From Gluconacetobacter diazotrophicus PA1 5 (GTDB taxonomy: Bacteria > Pseudomonadota > Alphaproteobacteria > Acetobacterales > Acetobacteraceae): a stretch of 64,000 nt of DNA. The stretch covers positions 2,594,001 through 2,658,000 of the forward strand of contig NC_010125.1 in assembly GCF_000067045.1 (NCBI RefSeq), in the 5' to 3' direction. Position 1 is the stretch's first letter; every line of letters begins with the position of its first letter. Positions 55,241 to 63,547 of this stretch are shown piece by piece. The position numbers and the translations under genes were made by a program. The notes below the pieces were generated by a model. That model saw only the letters and a program-made list of their open reading frames with translations, was not told the origin of the DNA and made no database searches.

Positions 55241-56566
55241 ATGCGCTCCTCCCGCCGTCCGGCGGTACTGGCCACGCTGGCGATGGCGACGATGGCGGCA
55301 GGAAGCCATCCGGCCCGGGCCCAGTTGATCGCGCAATATTTCCCATCGGACCTGCCGGGCTACGCATCGTCCGACCAGGCCGATTCCGTCGTCATGCGCC
55401 AGTTGCTGGGCCAGCAGCCGACGGGAATTCCGCTGGGCAGCTTCATCGTGCGTCCCTCCGCCGCGCTCAACGCCGGGTACAACACCAATACGCTGGCGAC
55501 CCCGCATACCCAGAGCGCGGAATTCGAAATGGATGGCGGCCTGAAGATCAATTCGAACTGGTCCCGCCACGCGCTGGGCATCTTCGCCAACGTCAGCGAC
55601 CGCCGCTTTCCCCAGATCCCGGTCGCCAACTACACAAACTGGGCGACGGGGGCGGGCGGGTTGCTGAACCTGGGAAACGACACGCTGTCGCTGGGATATA
55701 CGCACTACCTGCTGCATCTGTCGTCGATGGACCTGGGCAATTTCGGCGTATCGCGCCCGGTCCCCTACGCCGCCGACGATGTGCGCCTGACCTATACCAA
55801 GCTGTTCGGCCGATTCAGCCTGATTCCGTCCGCGATCTTCGAGAACTATTCATTCGGCCGGGCCACGGGCGGGGGATTCGATACCAACTACGACAGCCTG
55901 AGCCATCGGCTGGAGACCGGATCGCTGACCTCGCGCTTCGAAATATCCACCGGCAATGCGGCGGTCATGATCCTGCGCGGATCGACGGCGCAATTCGTCA
56001 CGACCCCGGGCGGCACCCCCAACGACTACGTCGATGGCGCGGCCTTCGCGGGCCTGGACCTGAATACGGATTCGCCCGTCCGCTACCGGCTGCTGGCGGG
56101 GGGCGAGACGCGCCATTTCACCCGCAGCGCGGCGCCGTCCGTCACCACCCCCACCTTCGAGATCGATACGATCTGGACGCCGACGCGGCTGGATACGGTC
56201 AGCATCTTCTTCTATCGCCGGATCCTGGACCCTGCCTCGCCCTTCGCGCGCAACCAGACGGTGACGGACGGGCGCATCCAGGTCGATCACGAATTGCGGC
56301 GGAATATCTTCCTGCGCGGCTATGCCGAGGGCGGCATGAGCCAGACCGGGCAGACCGTCCAGGGAACCCGGTCCCGCACGCAGACCCTGTTCAAGTTCGG
56401 TGTTTCCGCGAACTGGAAGGTCAACCGCACGGTCACGGCCAGCCTGTCCTACAGCCACGTCAACGACTACGCCCACGGGGGTGCTGCGCCCGACCCGCTC
56501 TTTGCCGACCAGAGATCGACTTTCGCCAGCAATTATATCGCACTCGGGGTCAGCTTCGCCGAATGA
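55241..56566 (+). CDS. Outer-membrane beta-barrel protein of the gum operon
   Basis: A 441-residue protein with a signal peptide (cleavage after SHPARAQ) and alternating hydrophobic/polar beta strands ending in LGVSFAE. The repeated aromatic-capped strands and lengths suggest 14-18 strands, as in outer_membrane_beta-barrel_2 proteins found in acetic acid bacterial polysaccharide clusters. It sits between gumH and gumB, so it may form or stabilise the export pore together with GumB. I use ATG 55241; a TTG lies two codons upstream. No xanthan-cluster counterpart is known to me. Confidence 0.8.
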   Translation: MRSSRRPAVLATLAMATMAAGSHPARAQLIAQYFPSDLPGYASSDQADSVVMRQLLGQQPTGIPLGSFIVRPSAALNAGYNTNTLATPHTQSAEFEMDGGLKINSNWSRHALGIFANVSDRRFPQIPVANYTNWATGAGGLLNLGNDTLSLGYTHYLLHLSSMDLGNFGVSRPVPYAADDVRLTYTKLFGRFSLIPSAIFENYSFGRATGGGFDTNYDSLSHRLETGSLTSRFEISTGNAAVMILRGSTAQFVTTPGGTPNDYVDGAAFAGLDLNTDSPVRYRLLAGGETRHFTRSAAPSVTTPTFEIDTIWTPTRLDTVSIFFYRRILDPASPFARNQTVTDGRIQVDHELRRNIFLRGYAEGGMSQTGQTVQGTRSRTQTLFKFGVSANWKVNRTVTASLSYSHVNDYAHGGAAPDPLFADQRSTFASNYIALGVSFAE

Positions 56567-56591
56567 CCCGTGCCATGACCGGAGGATAATG

Positions 56592-57242
56592 ATGACCGCG
56601 CCGACGCACCGCCCGCCCCACACGGACTGCCGCCCCGCGATCCGCCGTCGCGCGCACCCCCATCGCGCACGGCCCCATCGCACACGTCTGGGTGCCGGAA
56701 TGCTGGTGGTGGCGCTGTCCGTCCTGGGCGGCTGTGCCCCGGGCAGCGACCTGGCCCCGCTGCCGCCGCCGGCCAGCACGGCCTATCGCCTGGGGGCGGG
56801 CGACCAGTTGCGGGTCCTGACCTATAACGACCTGCAGCTCAGCAATACGTTTACCGTTGGGGATAACGGGCAGATCGCCTTTCCGCTGATCGGCTCGGTC
56901 GCCGCCGCCGGGCTGACGACGCATGACCTGGCGTCCACGATCGCAGGGCGGCTGAGCAGCAGCGGCATCCTGACGCACCCCAGCGTGTCGGTCGAGATCG
57001 TACAGTATCGTCCCATCTTTGTGCTGGGCGAAGTCGCGCATCCGGGCCAGTATCCCTACATGCCCGGCATGACCACCCTCAGCGCCGTGGCGCTCGCCGG
57101 CGGATACACCTATCGCGCGATCACCGATTACGCGGGCGACGTGCGCAGCGACCCGGGGGGCCATGCGGTCGAGGGACGGGTGAAGCGCGATTCCATGCTG
57201 CAGCCCGGCGACGTCATCACAATCTATGAACGGTATTTCTAA
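56592..57242 (+). CDS. gumB: Polysaccharide export lipoprotein, GumB/Wza-like
   Basis: A 216-residue outer-membrane export protein. After a basic N terminus a lipobox LSVLGGC (near residue 45) marks lipidation. YRLGAGDQLRVLTYNDLQLS begins the Poly_export domain, and VLGEVAHPGQYPYMPGMTTL is the SLBB domain. Like GumB it is short, without Wza's C-terminal outer-membrane helix, so it may need the adjacent barrel protein. An AGGAGG site precedes two ATG codons; the second is better spaced. It ends the operon. Confidence 0.9.
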   Translation: MTAPTHRPPHTDCRPAIRRRAHPHRARPHRTRLGAGMLVVALSVLGGCAPGSDLAPLPPPASTAYRLGAGDQLRVLTYNDLQLSNTFTVGDNGQIAFPLIGSVAAAGLTTHDLASTIAGRLSSSGILTHPSVSVEIVQYRPIFVLGEVAHPGQYPYMPGMTTLSAVALAGGYTYRAITDYAGDVRSDPGGHAVEGRVKRDSMLQPGDVITIYERYF

Positions 57243-57311
57243 GACCCCTTGCAATCTCGCCGCAAGACGCAACGTCGGACGGACGGGCCGCTCAAGCAGG
57301 GAGCATGTGCC

Positions 57312-57617
57312 ATGCCACGCGGGGACAAATCCACCTATACCGACAAGCAGAAGCGACAGGCCGACCATATCGCCGAAGGCTACGAGGATCGCGGCGTCGG
57401 CGAGAAGGAAGCCGAACGCCGGGCCTGGGCGACCGTGAACAAGGAAACCGGCGGCGGCAAGAAGAGCGGCTCGGGACGCGGGCATGCGGTATCGCATGAA
57501 CCGTCACGCAAGGGCGGACGGACCGGCGGCGCCGCGTCGGCCAGCCGCTCGGACTCGGCCCGGTCGGCTTCTGCACAGAAAGCCGCCGAAACCCGCCGCC
57601 GGCATGAGACACATTGA
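57312..57617 (+). CDS. Small basic 'plasmid stabilization'-type protein
   Basis: A 101-residue, highly charged protein. GDKSTYTDKQKRQADHIAEGY and RGVGEKEAERRAWATVNKETGGGKKSG match a widespread small family often labelled plasmid stabilization or ChaB-like, of unknown function and frequently near stress genes. The second half is low-complexity Ser/Ala/Arg. No plasmid is implied. Start at 57312 gives MPRGDKS, the family's usual beginning. It is a rightward single gene 69 bp after gumB. Confidence 0.75.
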   Translation: MPRGDKSTYTDKQKRQADHIAEGYEDRGVGEKEAERRAWATVNKETGGGKKSGSGRGHAVSHEPSRKGGRTGGAASASRSDSARSASAQKAAETRRRHETH

Positions 57618-57657
57618 GACGAGAGGCTGACGCCCGTCCGGGATGGTCTTCGGGCAG

Positions 57658-57966
57658 TCAGGATGGCCGCCCGAAGACCCGGCGCAATTCGTCCTTCGCG
57701 CGTTCCAGGATCCGGCGGCGCGGCGCTGGAAGCGCCCTGCCCGCCCGGTTGATGTAGAAGACCAGCATGGACATGGCCGAGCGAAATGGGTCTGTCTTGC
57801 GACGGGTGCTGGCCTCGGCCGAATGTTTCAGGGATTCCGCGATATGATGCGGATCGCCGGATGTGAAGATATCCGGCTCCAGGTCCAGCGCATCGCTCGT
57901 CCGGTTGACGTCGGCCGACCAGCGTTGTCCGCCGGCATCCCGCTTCTTCGTCCGTTTTCCGCGCAT
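57658..57966 (-). CDS. DUF3175 protein
   Basis: A 102-residue protein matching DUF3175: RWSADVNRTSDALDLEPDIF, SLKHSAEASTRRKTDPFRSAM and SMLVFYINRAGRALP appear in the family's order. It has a basic N terminus and may bind nucleic acid; function is unknown. It converges on the gene at 57312 (40 bp between the stops). Confidence 0.8.
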   Translation of the reverse strand: MRGKRTKKRDAGGQRWSADVNRTSDALDLEPDIFTSGDPHHIAESLKHSAEASTRRKTDPFRSAMSMLVFYINRAGRALPAPRRRILERAKDELRRVFGRPS

Positions 57967-57998
57967 CGCCCGTCTCCCTCCGCCGATCGGTGCTCAGC

Positions 57999-58050
57999 GG
58001 CTGTTTCAAAACGCCGCGGGATCGCCGCAAGCGGCGCTTCGGAAACAGCC
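57999..58050. terminator. Large inverted repeat, probable terminator
   Basis: GGCTGTTTC (57999-58007) pairs with GAAACAGCC (58042-58050), and inside it CGCCGC pairs with GCGGCG with small bulges between. It begins right behind the stop of the leftward gene 58053-58949, so it likely ends that transcript. The size also fits an insertion-derived palindromic element. Confidence 0.5.
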
Positions 58051-58052
58051 CC

Positions 58053-58949
58053 TCAATTTTGTTTCGGATGATAATGCCTGTACGTCCGCATCAGGCTCGG
58101 CACGAATTCCCGGACAATGCTCTTGATGCCGAGCGCCTGCCCGCTCATGCGAAGCCGGAAATTATCCAGCATATTCCTCATGACCTGCACGGGATAGGTC
58201 TCGTCGAAATACCTCAGAAGGTCGCCTTCGCCCAGCTTTTCATGCAGGAACGACCCTATGGGGGGCGCCATGTCTTTCCAATATCCCATCCTGACGATGG
58301 CATTATTGAACAAATGGATCGTGATGGCGTCCCGGCAGGCCTCGGCGCATTCGTCCCGGAATTCCGGCAGCAATACCTTGTAGATATCGTAATGGGGAAT
58401 GGGATAGAACACGGCCATGTCCGTGAACCCCGACGGGTTCATCTGCTCGAACAGAATGCGCGTCAGAAGCAATGGACCAGTTTCTCCCCATCTCAGCGTC
58501 CGGTCCATGCTCTTCATCGTTTCATCTATAAGATGTTCCAATATCGGAACATTTTCGATATAAAGAATCGCACCGTTGATGGTCCTGTCGTCCTCCAGCG
58601 GAACGATGGCCGGCTTGTCGAATATCTTGTCGTCCGACATCATCAGGACGTCCATGTCGACCTAGGCCAAGCCCGTCTTCATCATGCGGTAGCGAAAAAT
58701 ATCCGAAAAATGTCCCATATGCGGCGCACCGTCATAATAGAAACGCGAGGACAGTTCAGGCGATACGATCGATTGGGCGCCGGCGTTCCTGACTCCATCC
58801 GGAAGATCGGCAAGGGGTCCGAAGGAAAACAGCGTCACGTCATGGCCTCGGGACGCGAACGAAGCAAGGCATGCCCTTTCGAGACCCGATAGAGCCATTC
58901 CATGCCAGAATGTTCCGAATCCCCGGCCTGGGAAATGTGTCCTGCCCAT
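58053..58949 (-). pseudogene. Glycosyltransferase of sugar-binding DXD type, amber stop inside
   Basis: Two open frames in the same phase (58662-58949 and 58053-58655) are separated by one TAG at 58662-58664. Read through it would be a 298-residue GT-A-like, GT32/capsular-type transferase: FWHGMALSGLERACLASFASRGHDV, FSDIFRYRMMKTGLA, then VDMDVLMM, the DXD site, then MNPSGFTDMAVFYPIPHYD. At the stop a Trp (TGG) would precede VDMD, as is usual in the family, so one G-to-A change in the coding strand explains the break. As written the enzyme is inactive because its start is cut from its metal site; a sequence error is possible. Confidence 0.8.
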
Positions 58950-59072
58950 TTGGTAATCCCCTTGACGCCGGGCGACGGTAACTTGACGCCATCGGAAGGG
59001 TTCCTTGCGAGATCACCAGTACGCGAGATTAACGCGCGGGCGGGACCCTTTTGGTCCCGCCCTTGCCGGATG

Positions 59073-59378
59073 TCAGGTCTTGCCGTGGCTGTGCTGCCCA
59101 TCCTTCCGGCCGGCTTCCGCCGCCCGTTCCGGATCTTCGGCGAAATTTCCCGCATTGTGCTGGGTTCCGCCCTTATGTCCGGTCTCGGACGATTTGTCCG
59201 ACTCGCGTGCGGAACTTCCCGAACTGTGCTGGCCGCCCTTGTGTCCTGCCTCGGACGCTTTTTGGGGATTATTGGCAAAGTTGCCGGGATTGTGCTTGGC
59301 CCCGCTGCCACCGCTTTTGTCAGCCTGCGCCAGGACGAAGGCGAGTTCGCCTTCGATTGCCTTGATGATGTAAGCCAT
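59073..59378 (-). CDS. KGG-repeat stress protein
   Basis: A 101-residue hydrophilic protein. Three copies of a GNFANNPQKASEAGHKGG-like unit (the last degenerate) identify the KGG/con-10 stress repeat (PF10685-like), found in small proteins induced in stationary phase or osmotic and acid stress. The first 20 residues (MAYIIKAIEGELAFVLAQAD) are non-repeat. A GGAGG sequence lies upstream. Divergent from the gene set at 59624. Confidence 0.8.
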   Translation of the reverse strand: MAYIIKAIEGELAFVLAQADKSGGSGAKHNPGNFANNPQKASEAGHKGGQHSSGSSARESDKSSETGHKGGTQHNAGNFAEDPERAAEAGRKDGQHSHGKT

Positions 59379-59464
59379 GATTTCGGTCCTCCAGGAGATC
59401 GCCTCGATATCGGCAGATCTCTGTCTTTCCTCAATTCCTATCAGGATTTTTCACGAGGAAAATG

Positions 59465-59486
59465 TCCCGGACTGACCAGTCCGGGA
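59465..59486. promoter_or_regulatory. Perfect 22-bp dyad, likely operator
   Basis: TCCCGGACTG, then AC, then CAGTCCGGGA: two 10-base arms that are exact reverse complements with a 2-base centre. It lies between the divergent KGG gene and the acyl-CoA dehydrogenase-type gene. The short spacer suits binding of a dimeric repressor such as a TetR-type protein, none of which is encoded here. Confidence 0.55.
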
Positions 59487-59623
59487 TGGAGTCAACGACG
59501 TGTCGGGGCATGAGTTCCTGCGCCGGATTCGATTGCTGGGCCGGAACCGGAACCGCAAAAAGCGGTTCCATGACAGGCAACTCGTCCCGGCCCGCCAGGG
59601 CGCCGACGCCCGGAGGGGTCCCC

Positions 59624-60768
59624 ATGCACGAAGGCTTGATCAGCGAACCGACATTTTCCTTCTCCCGCCTGGAAGCCGTCCTGGACTGTCTGGAGGCCGA
59701 AGCATCGGCCAACGACCCGGCCGCCGCGTTCCCCGGCGAAGGAATGGCGACCCTGGCGCGCCTCGGCGTGACGGCCCTGCCTCTGCCCCGGTCGTCTGGT
59801 GGACAGGGATGGGGACCGAGGCAGGGGGCGAACCGGCCCTGCTGCATCTGCTGCGCCTGACCGGACGGGCCAGCCTGGCCCTGGGCCGGCTGCTGGAGGG
59901 CCACGTGAACGCCGTCCGGCTGGTCACGCGGTATGGCGGACCGGAACAGACGCGGCGCCTGGCCACCGCCATCCATGCCGGCGCACTGCTGGGCGTATGG
60001 GCGTCCGACGGGCCGGTCCCCGTCCGCATGACCGTGGACCGGGACCGGGTCAGCCTGACGGGCGGAAAATCCTTCACCTCCGGCGCGCTGCATGTCACCC
60101 ACCCGCTGATCACCGCGACCGACCCGGAAGGGGTATCCCGCATGATCCTGGTCCCGTTGGGCGCGGACCGGCGGGCCGTGCCGTCCATCGGCGGCCTGAC
60201 GGGCATGCGGGGCGCCGAAACCGGCCGGTGCGACCTTGACGGCCTGACGCTATCCACCGCATCGCTGATCGGGCAGGCCGGCGACTATCTGCGACAGCCC
60301 GAATTTTCCGCCGGTGCGTGGCGCGGCATGGCCGTGGCGCTGGGCGGGATGGACCGGCTGGTGGACCTGTTGCGGCAGCAGCTCGTGGCCCGGTCCCGCG
60401 ACGGCGATCCGCATCAGCGGACCCGCATCGGCGAAGCCCTGATAGCCCGCGAAACCGCCTTCTTCTGGACGCGCCGCGCGGCACTGGCCGCCGGCGAGCC
60501 GGACATGGACCCCGGCGACGTCGCGCAGACGGTCAACCTGGCGCGCCTGGCCGTGGAACACGCGGCCCTGCACATCATCGAACGGGTGCAGCGCGGCCTG
60601 GGGCTGTCGGCTTTCGTGCAGACCAATCCCGTCGAGCGCGTCCTGCGCGACCTGGCAACCTATCTGCGGCAACCGGCCCCCGACGAGACGCTGGTCGAAG
60701 CAGCCGGATGGTTCACGGGCCGCGACCCGCCACAACCCGAAAGCACGGAACCCGGATATCCGTCATGA
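59624..60768 (+). pseudogene. Acyl-CoA dehydrogenase-like protein, one-base frameshift
   Basis: Read with one added base (GGGG at 59811-59814 as GGGGG) it is a 381-residue flavoprotein-like enzyme of the acyl-CoA dehydrogenase fold. MHEGLISEPTFSFSRLEAVL to SSGGQGWG is in frame one; TEAGGEPALLHLLRLTGRAS onward is in the second. GKSFTSGALHVTHPLI and LVPLGADRR are beta-domain strands, and RGMAVALGGMDRLVDLL helix G. The usual catalytic Glu is not obvious. It is the first of four tightly spaced genes; its stop overlaps the PIG-L gene by 4 bp, so the operon is otherwise kept. Error or real break cannot be told. Confidence 0.75.
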
Positions 60769-61499
60769 AGGCCGGCCGCCTGCAGCACGCATTCCGCGGC
60801 CTGCCTGTCAGGAAACTGGCGGACATCGTGCCGGGCCGGGCGCTGATCCTGGCACCGCATCCCGATGACGAAAGCCTGGGCTGCGGCGGCCTGATCGCCG
60901 CGTGCTGTGCCGCCGGCCGGCCGCCGGCCGTCGTCATCATCACCGACGGCGCCGCCTCGCATCCCGCATCCCGCGCATGGCCCGCGCCGCGCCTGAAACG
61001 CCTGCGCGAGGCCGAGGCCACGGAGGCCGCGCGGCGACTGGGGCTGGATGCGGAATGGTTGACCTTTCTCGGCCTGCCGGACGCGGCGGCCCCCCATGAC
61101 GGGCCCGCCTTCGACGCCGCGCTGGACCGCCTGGCCGACATCGCGCGGCAGCAGGGCTGCACGACGATCCTGGCCCCGTGGCGCCACGACCCGCATTGCG
61201 ATCATGAAGCCACCTGGAAAATGGGCGTAGCCCTGTACCGGCGCCTGGGCATCGCGCTGCTGGCTTATCCGGTATGGGGCTGGACCATCGCCCCGGATAC
61301 CGAACTGGACTGCACGGAGGCCACCGGAATGCGCCTGGACATCAGCGCCTATCGCGATGCCAAGCGACAGGCCATCCTTGCCCATCGCAGCCAGTACGGC
61401 GGTCTGATCACCGACGATCCGCAGGGCTTTCAATTGCCCCCGGACCTTCTGTCGGCGTTCGAGACCGCCTTCGAGACATTCCTGATGCCGGACCTGTAG
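60765..61499 (+). CDS. PIG-L/LmbE-type deacetylase
   Basis: A 244-residue zinc-dependent N-deacetylase. APHPDDESLGCGGL (30-43) gives the His-x-Asp-Asp metal motif and general base; PHCDHEATW (about 145-153) holds the second His pair. Such enzymes deacetylate N-acetylglucosamine-type groups on small glycoconjugates. The gene starts inside the last codon of the previous one. It is followed by a GT2 and a NodS-like methyltransferase gene, so an amino sugar may be freed for acylation or methylation. Confidence 0.88.
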   Translation: MKAGRLQHAFRGLPVRKLADIVPGRALILAPHPDDESLGCGGLIAACCAAGRPPAVVIITDGAASHPASRAWPAPRLKRLREAEATEAARRLGLDAEWLTFLGLPDAAAPHDGPAFDAALDRLADIARQQGCTTILAPWRHDPHCDHEATWKMGVALYRRLGIALLAYPVWGWTIAPDTELDCTEATGMRLDISAYRDAKRQAILAHRSQYGGLITDDPQGFQLPPDLLSAFETAFETFLMPDL

Positions 61500-61507
61500 G
61501 GGCAGGG

Positions 61508-61660
61508 TCAGATATTGCCCATGACGGCCAGAATCACGAGGATCAGCAGGATCAGCCCCAGGCCGCCCGCCGGATAGTATCCCCACCCGCCGCTATATGG
61601 CCATGTCGGCAGGGCCCCGATCAGCAACAATACGACAATCACAAGTAATATCAGTCTCAT
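61508..61660 (-). CDS. DUF3309 mini membrane protein
   Basis: A 50-residue protein: one helix (LILLVIVVLLLIGALPTWPY), a YSGGWGYYPAGGLG turn and a second helix. This is the complete DUF3309 pattern, a small protein of unknown role widespread in alphaproteobacteria. It is antisense-oriented within the rightward set, so it is probably expressed on its own. ATG at 61660 is followed by MRLILLV. Confidence 0.8.
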   Translation of the reverse strand: MRLILLVIVVLLLIGALPTWPYSGGWGYYPAGGLGLILLILVILAVMGNI

Positions 61661-61848
61661 TGAATCGTCCTCCGATACGGCAGATGATGGCGCAAGGCAG
61701 GACGGAACCATCCGCAGGACAGTCTGCCCGACAGATTCAAACGCATCGTGCCGAAAAAGGATGCCGGTCCCGCCACGGGCACGGCGCAACCCCCTGCCCC
61801 GCCCCGTGTTATGATGGCATGAGGGGTCGATCGAATGCGGAGCCTGTC

Positions 61849-62958
61849 GTGTCCAGCGCGTCGGCTGCTTGCCCCGTCGTCGTGGCGATACCGGTCCGGG
61901 ACGAAGAGGACCGCATCGCGCCCTGCCTGTACGGCCTGGCCGCGCAGACGGGGCGGACGGTCGATCATGTCGTCCTGCTTCTGAACAACTGCACGGACCG
62001 GACGGCGGCGCGCGTGGACGACCTGGCCCCCGTGCTGCCCTTCGGATTGACCGTCGCCCATCGCATCTTTTCCCCGGCCGTCGCCCATGTCGGCACCGCG
62101 CGGCGGGAAGCCATGGAGATCGCGGGCCGCATCGCGGGGCCGGACGGCATCCTGCTGACGACGGATGCCGACGGGGTCGTCGCCCCGGACTGGATCAGCC
62201 AGACCTTCGCGGCCTTCGATACCGGTGTGGATGTCGTCTGCGGCCGCGCCGAGATCGACCCCGAGGAGGCACGCGCCATACCGGCATACCTTCACCGGCA
62301 GGAGGCCGAGGAAATCGCCTATGGCACCCTGCTGGACAGGCTCTATCACCTGCTCGATCCCGACCCCCATGATCCCTGGCCGCGTCATACCGAACATTCG
62401 GGTGCCAGCATCGCCGTCACGGTGCGGGCCTGGCGCCGGGCGGGCGGCATTCCGCCCCAGCCGCTGGGCGAGGATCGCGGCTTCATGGCGGCCCTGCGCC
62501 GGATCGACGCGCCGATCCGCCACGCCCCCGGCGTGACCGTCACCGTTTCCGGCCGCCTGGCGGGCCGCGCAAGGGGCGGTATGGCGGATACGATGGCCCG
62601 GCACGTGATCCGCCAGGACACCCAACTGGACGACGCGCTGGAACCGACGGCGGACTGCCTGCGCCGTGCCATGGCCCGGGCGGCCCTGCGCAGGCTGCGC
62701 GACCTGTCGGTATGCGGCCGGGACCGTGCCGATACGGCGCGGCAGCTTGCGGACATGCTGCGCATTCCGGCCGACGCCCTCGCACGCCCCTTGGCCGGAC
62801 ACACCTTCGGCGCGGCATGGGAAAGCCTGGAACGATGCAGCCCGTCGCTGCACCGGCGGCGGGTGCTGCGACGCGATCTGGCCGAGCAACACGCCATGGC
62901 GCAGGCCATGATCGACGATCTTGTCATGGAGATGGGGCATGGACGTTCGGTCGCGTAA
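61849..62958 (+). CDS. Glycosyltransferase family 2
   Basis: A 369-residue GT2-like protein. VVAIPVRDEEDRIAPCLYGL, LLLNNCTDRTAA and ILLTTDADGVVAPDWI (DXD) mark the GT-A domain; PLGEDRGFMAALRRID contains the acceptor ED motif. The C-terminal 120 residues are helical. GTG at 61849 follows a GGAG site; ATG at 61819 is the other option. It overlaps the methyltransferase gene by 20 bp. Confidence 0.8.
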   Translation: MSSASAACPVVVAIPVRDEEDRIAPCLYGLAAQTGRTVDHVVLLLNNCTDRTAARVDDLAPVLPFGLTVAHRIFSPAVAHVGTARREAMEIAGRIAGPDGILLTTDADGVVAPDWISQTFAAFDTGVDVVCGRAEIDPEEARAIPAYLHRQEAEEIAYGTLLDRLYHLLDPDPHDPWPRHTEHSGASIAVTVRAWRRAGGIPPQPLGEDRGFMAALRRIDAPIRHAPGVTVTVSGRLAGRARGGMADTMARHVIRQDTQLDDALEPTADCLRRAMARAALRRLRDLSVCGRDRADTARQLADMLRIPADALARPLAGHTFGAAWESLERCSPSLHRRRVLRRDLAEQHAMAQAMIDDLVMEMGHGRSVA

Positions 62959-63547
62959 GCCGGCGACGGTCGAAACCTGGCCCACGGCCCTGTTCGAGGA
63001 TCTGTACCGGGCCGATCCCGACCCCTGGCGCGTGACGACATCGGCCTACGAGCGGCGGAAATACGCCACGACGCTCGATCATGTGGGACGCGGCCCGTTC
63101 GGGCTGGCGCTGGAACTGGGGTGCGCGATCGGGATCATGAGCCGCGCCCTTGCCGCACGATGCGACCGCCTGGTCGCGGTGGACACGGCCGCCACGGCCC
63201 TGGACCACGCCCGACGCCATTGCGCGGACTGCAACCGGATCACCTTTCACCGCGCCTTCCTGCCGGCGGAATTTCCGGCCCTGCGTCCGGGCTCCTGCGA
63301 TCTGGTGGTGATATCGGAGCTGCTCTATTTCCTCTCGCCGGCCGACATCCGCCGCCTGGCGGACCGGGTTCTCGCCGTGCGGCGGCCCGGCGGTCCGATC
63401 GTGCTGGCCAACTGGACGGGCCCGACCGACACGCCGTGCAGCGGCGATGACGCCGCCACCCTCTTCGTCGCGCGCTGCCGCGACCGGGGGCTGGCCATGA
63501 CCGTCACCGCGTACCATGACGGCTACCGGCTGGACCGGTTATCCTGA
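62939..63547 (+). CDS. NodS-like SAM methyltransferase
   Basis: A 202-residue class I methyltransferase. YRADPDPWRVTTSAYERRKYATTL is the NodS-type N terminus; LALELGCAIG is motif I, VVISELLYFL motif IV and RPGGPIVLANW the following strand. NodS methylates the free amine of the deacetylated chito-oligosaccharide in Nod-factor synthesis. Here it follows a deacetylase and a GT2, suggesting N-methylation of an amino sugar. There is no nodA or nodC gene in the window. Confidence 0.82.
   Translation: MDVRSRKPATVETWPTALFEDLYRADPDPWRVTTSAYERRKYATTLDHVGRGPFGLALELGCAIGIMSRALAARCDRLVAVDTAATALDHARRHCADCNRITFHRAFLPAEFPALRPGSCDLVVISELLYFLSPADIRRLADRVLAVRRPGGPIVLANWTGPTDTPCSGDDAATLFVARCRDRGLAMTVTAYHDGYRLDRLS

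Noticed and set aside
57312-57617. Evidence for a plasmid or mobile element from the 'plasmid stabilization' label
   Set aside because: The label is historical; the gene is common on chromosomes and no mobility gene is near.
58662-58664. Recoded TAG (pyrrolysine or suppressed stop)
   Set aside because: A family-typical Trp codon one base away explains it; nothing points to TAG recoding in such bacteria.
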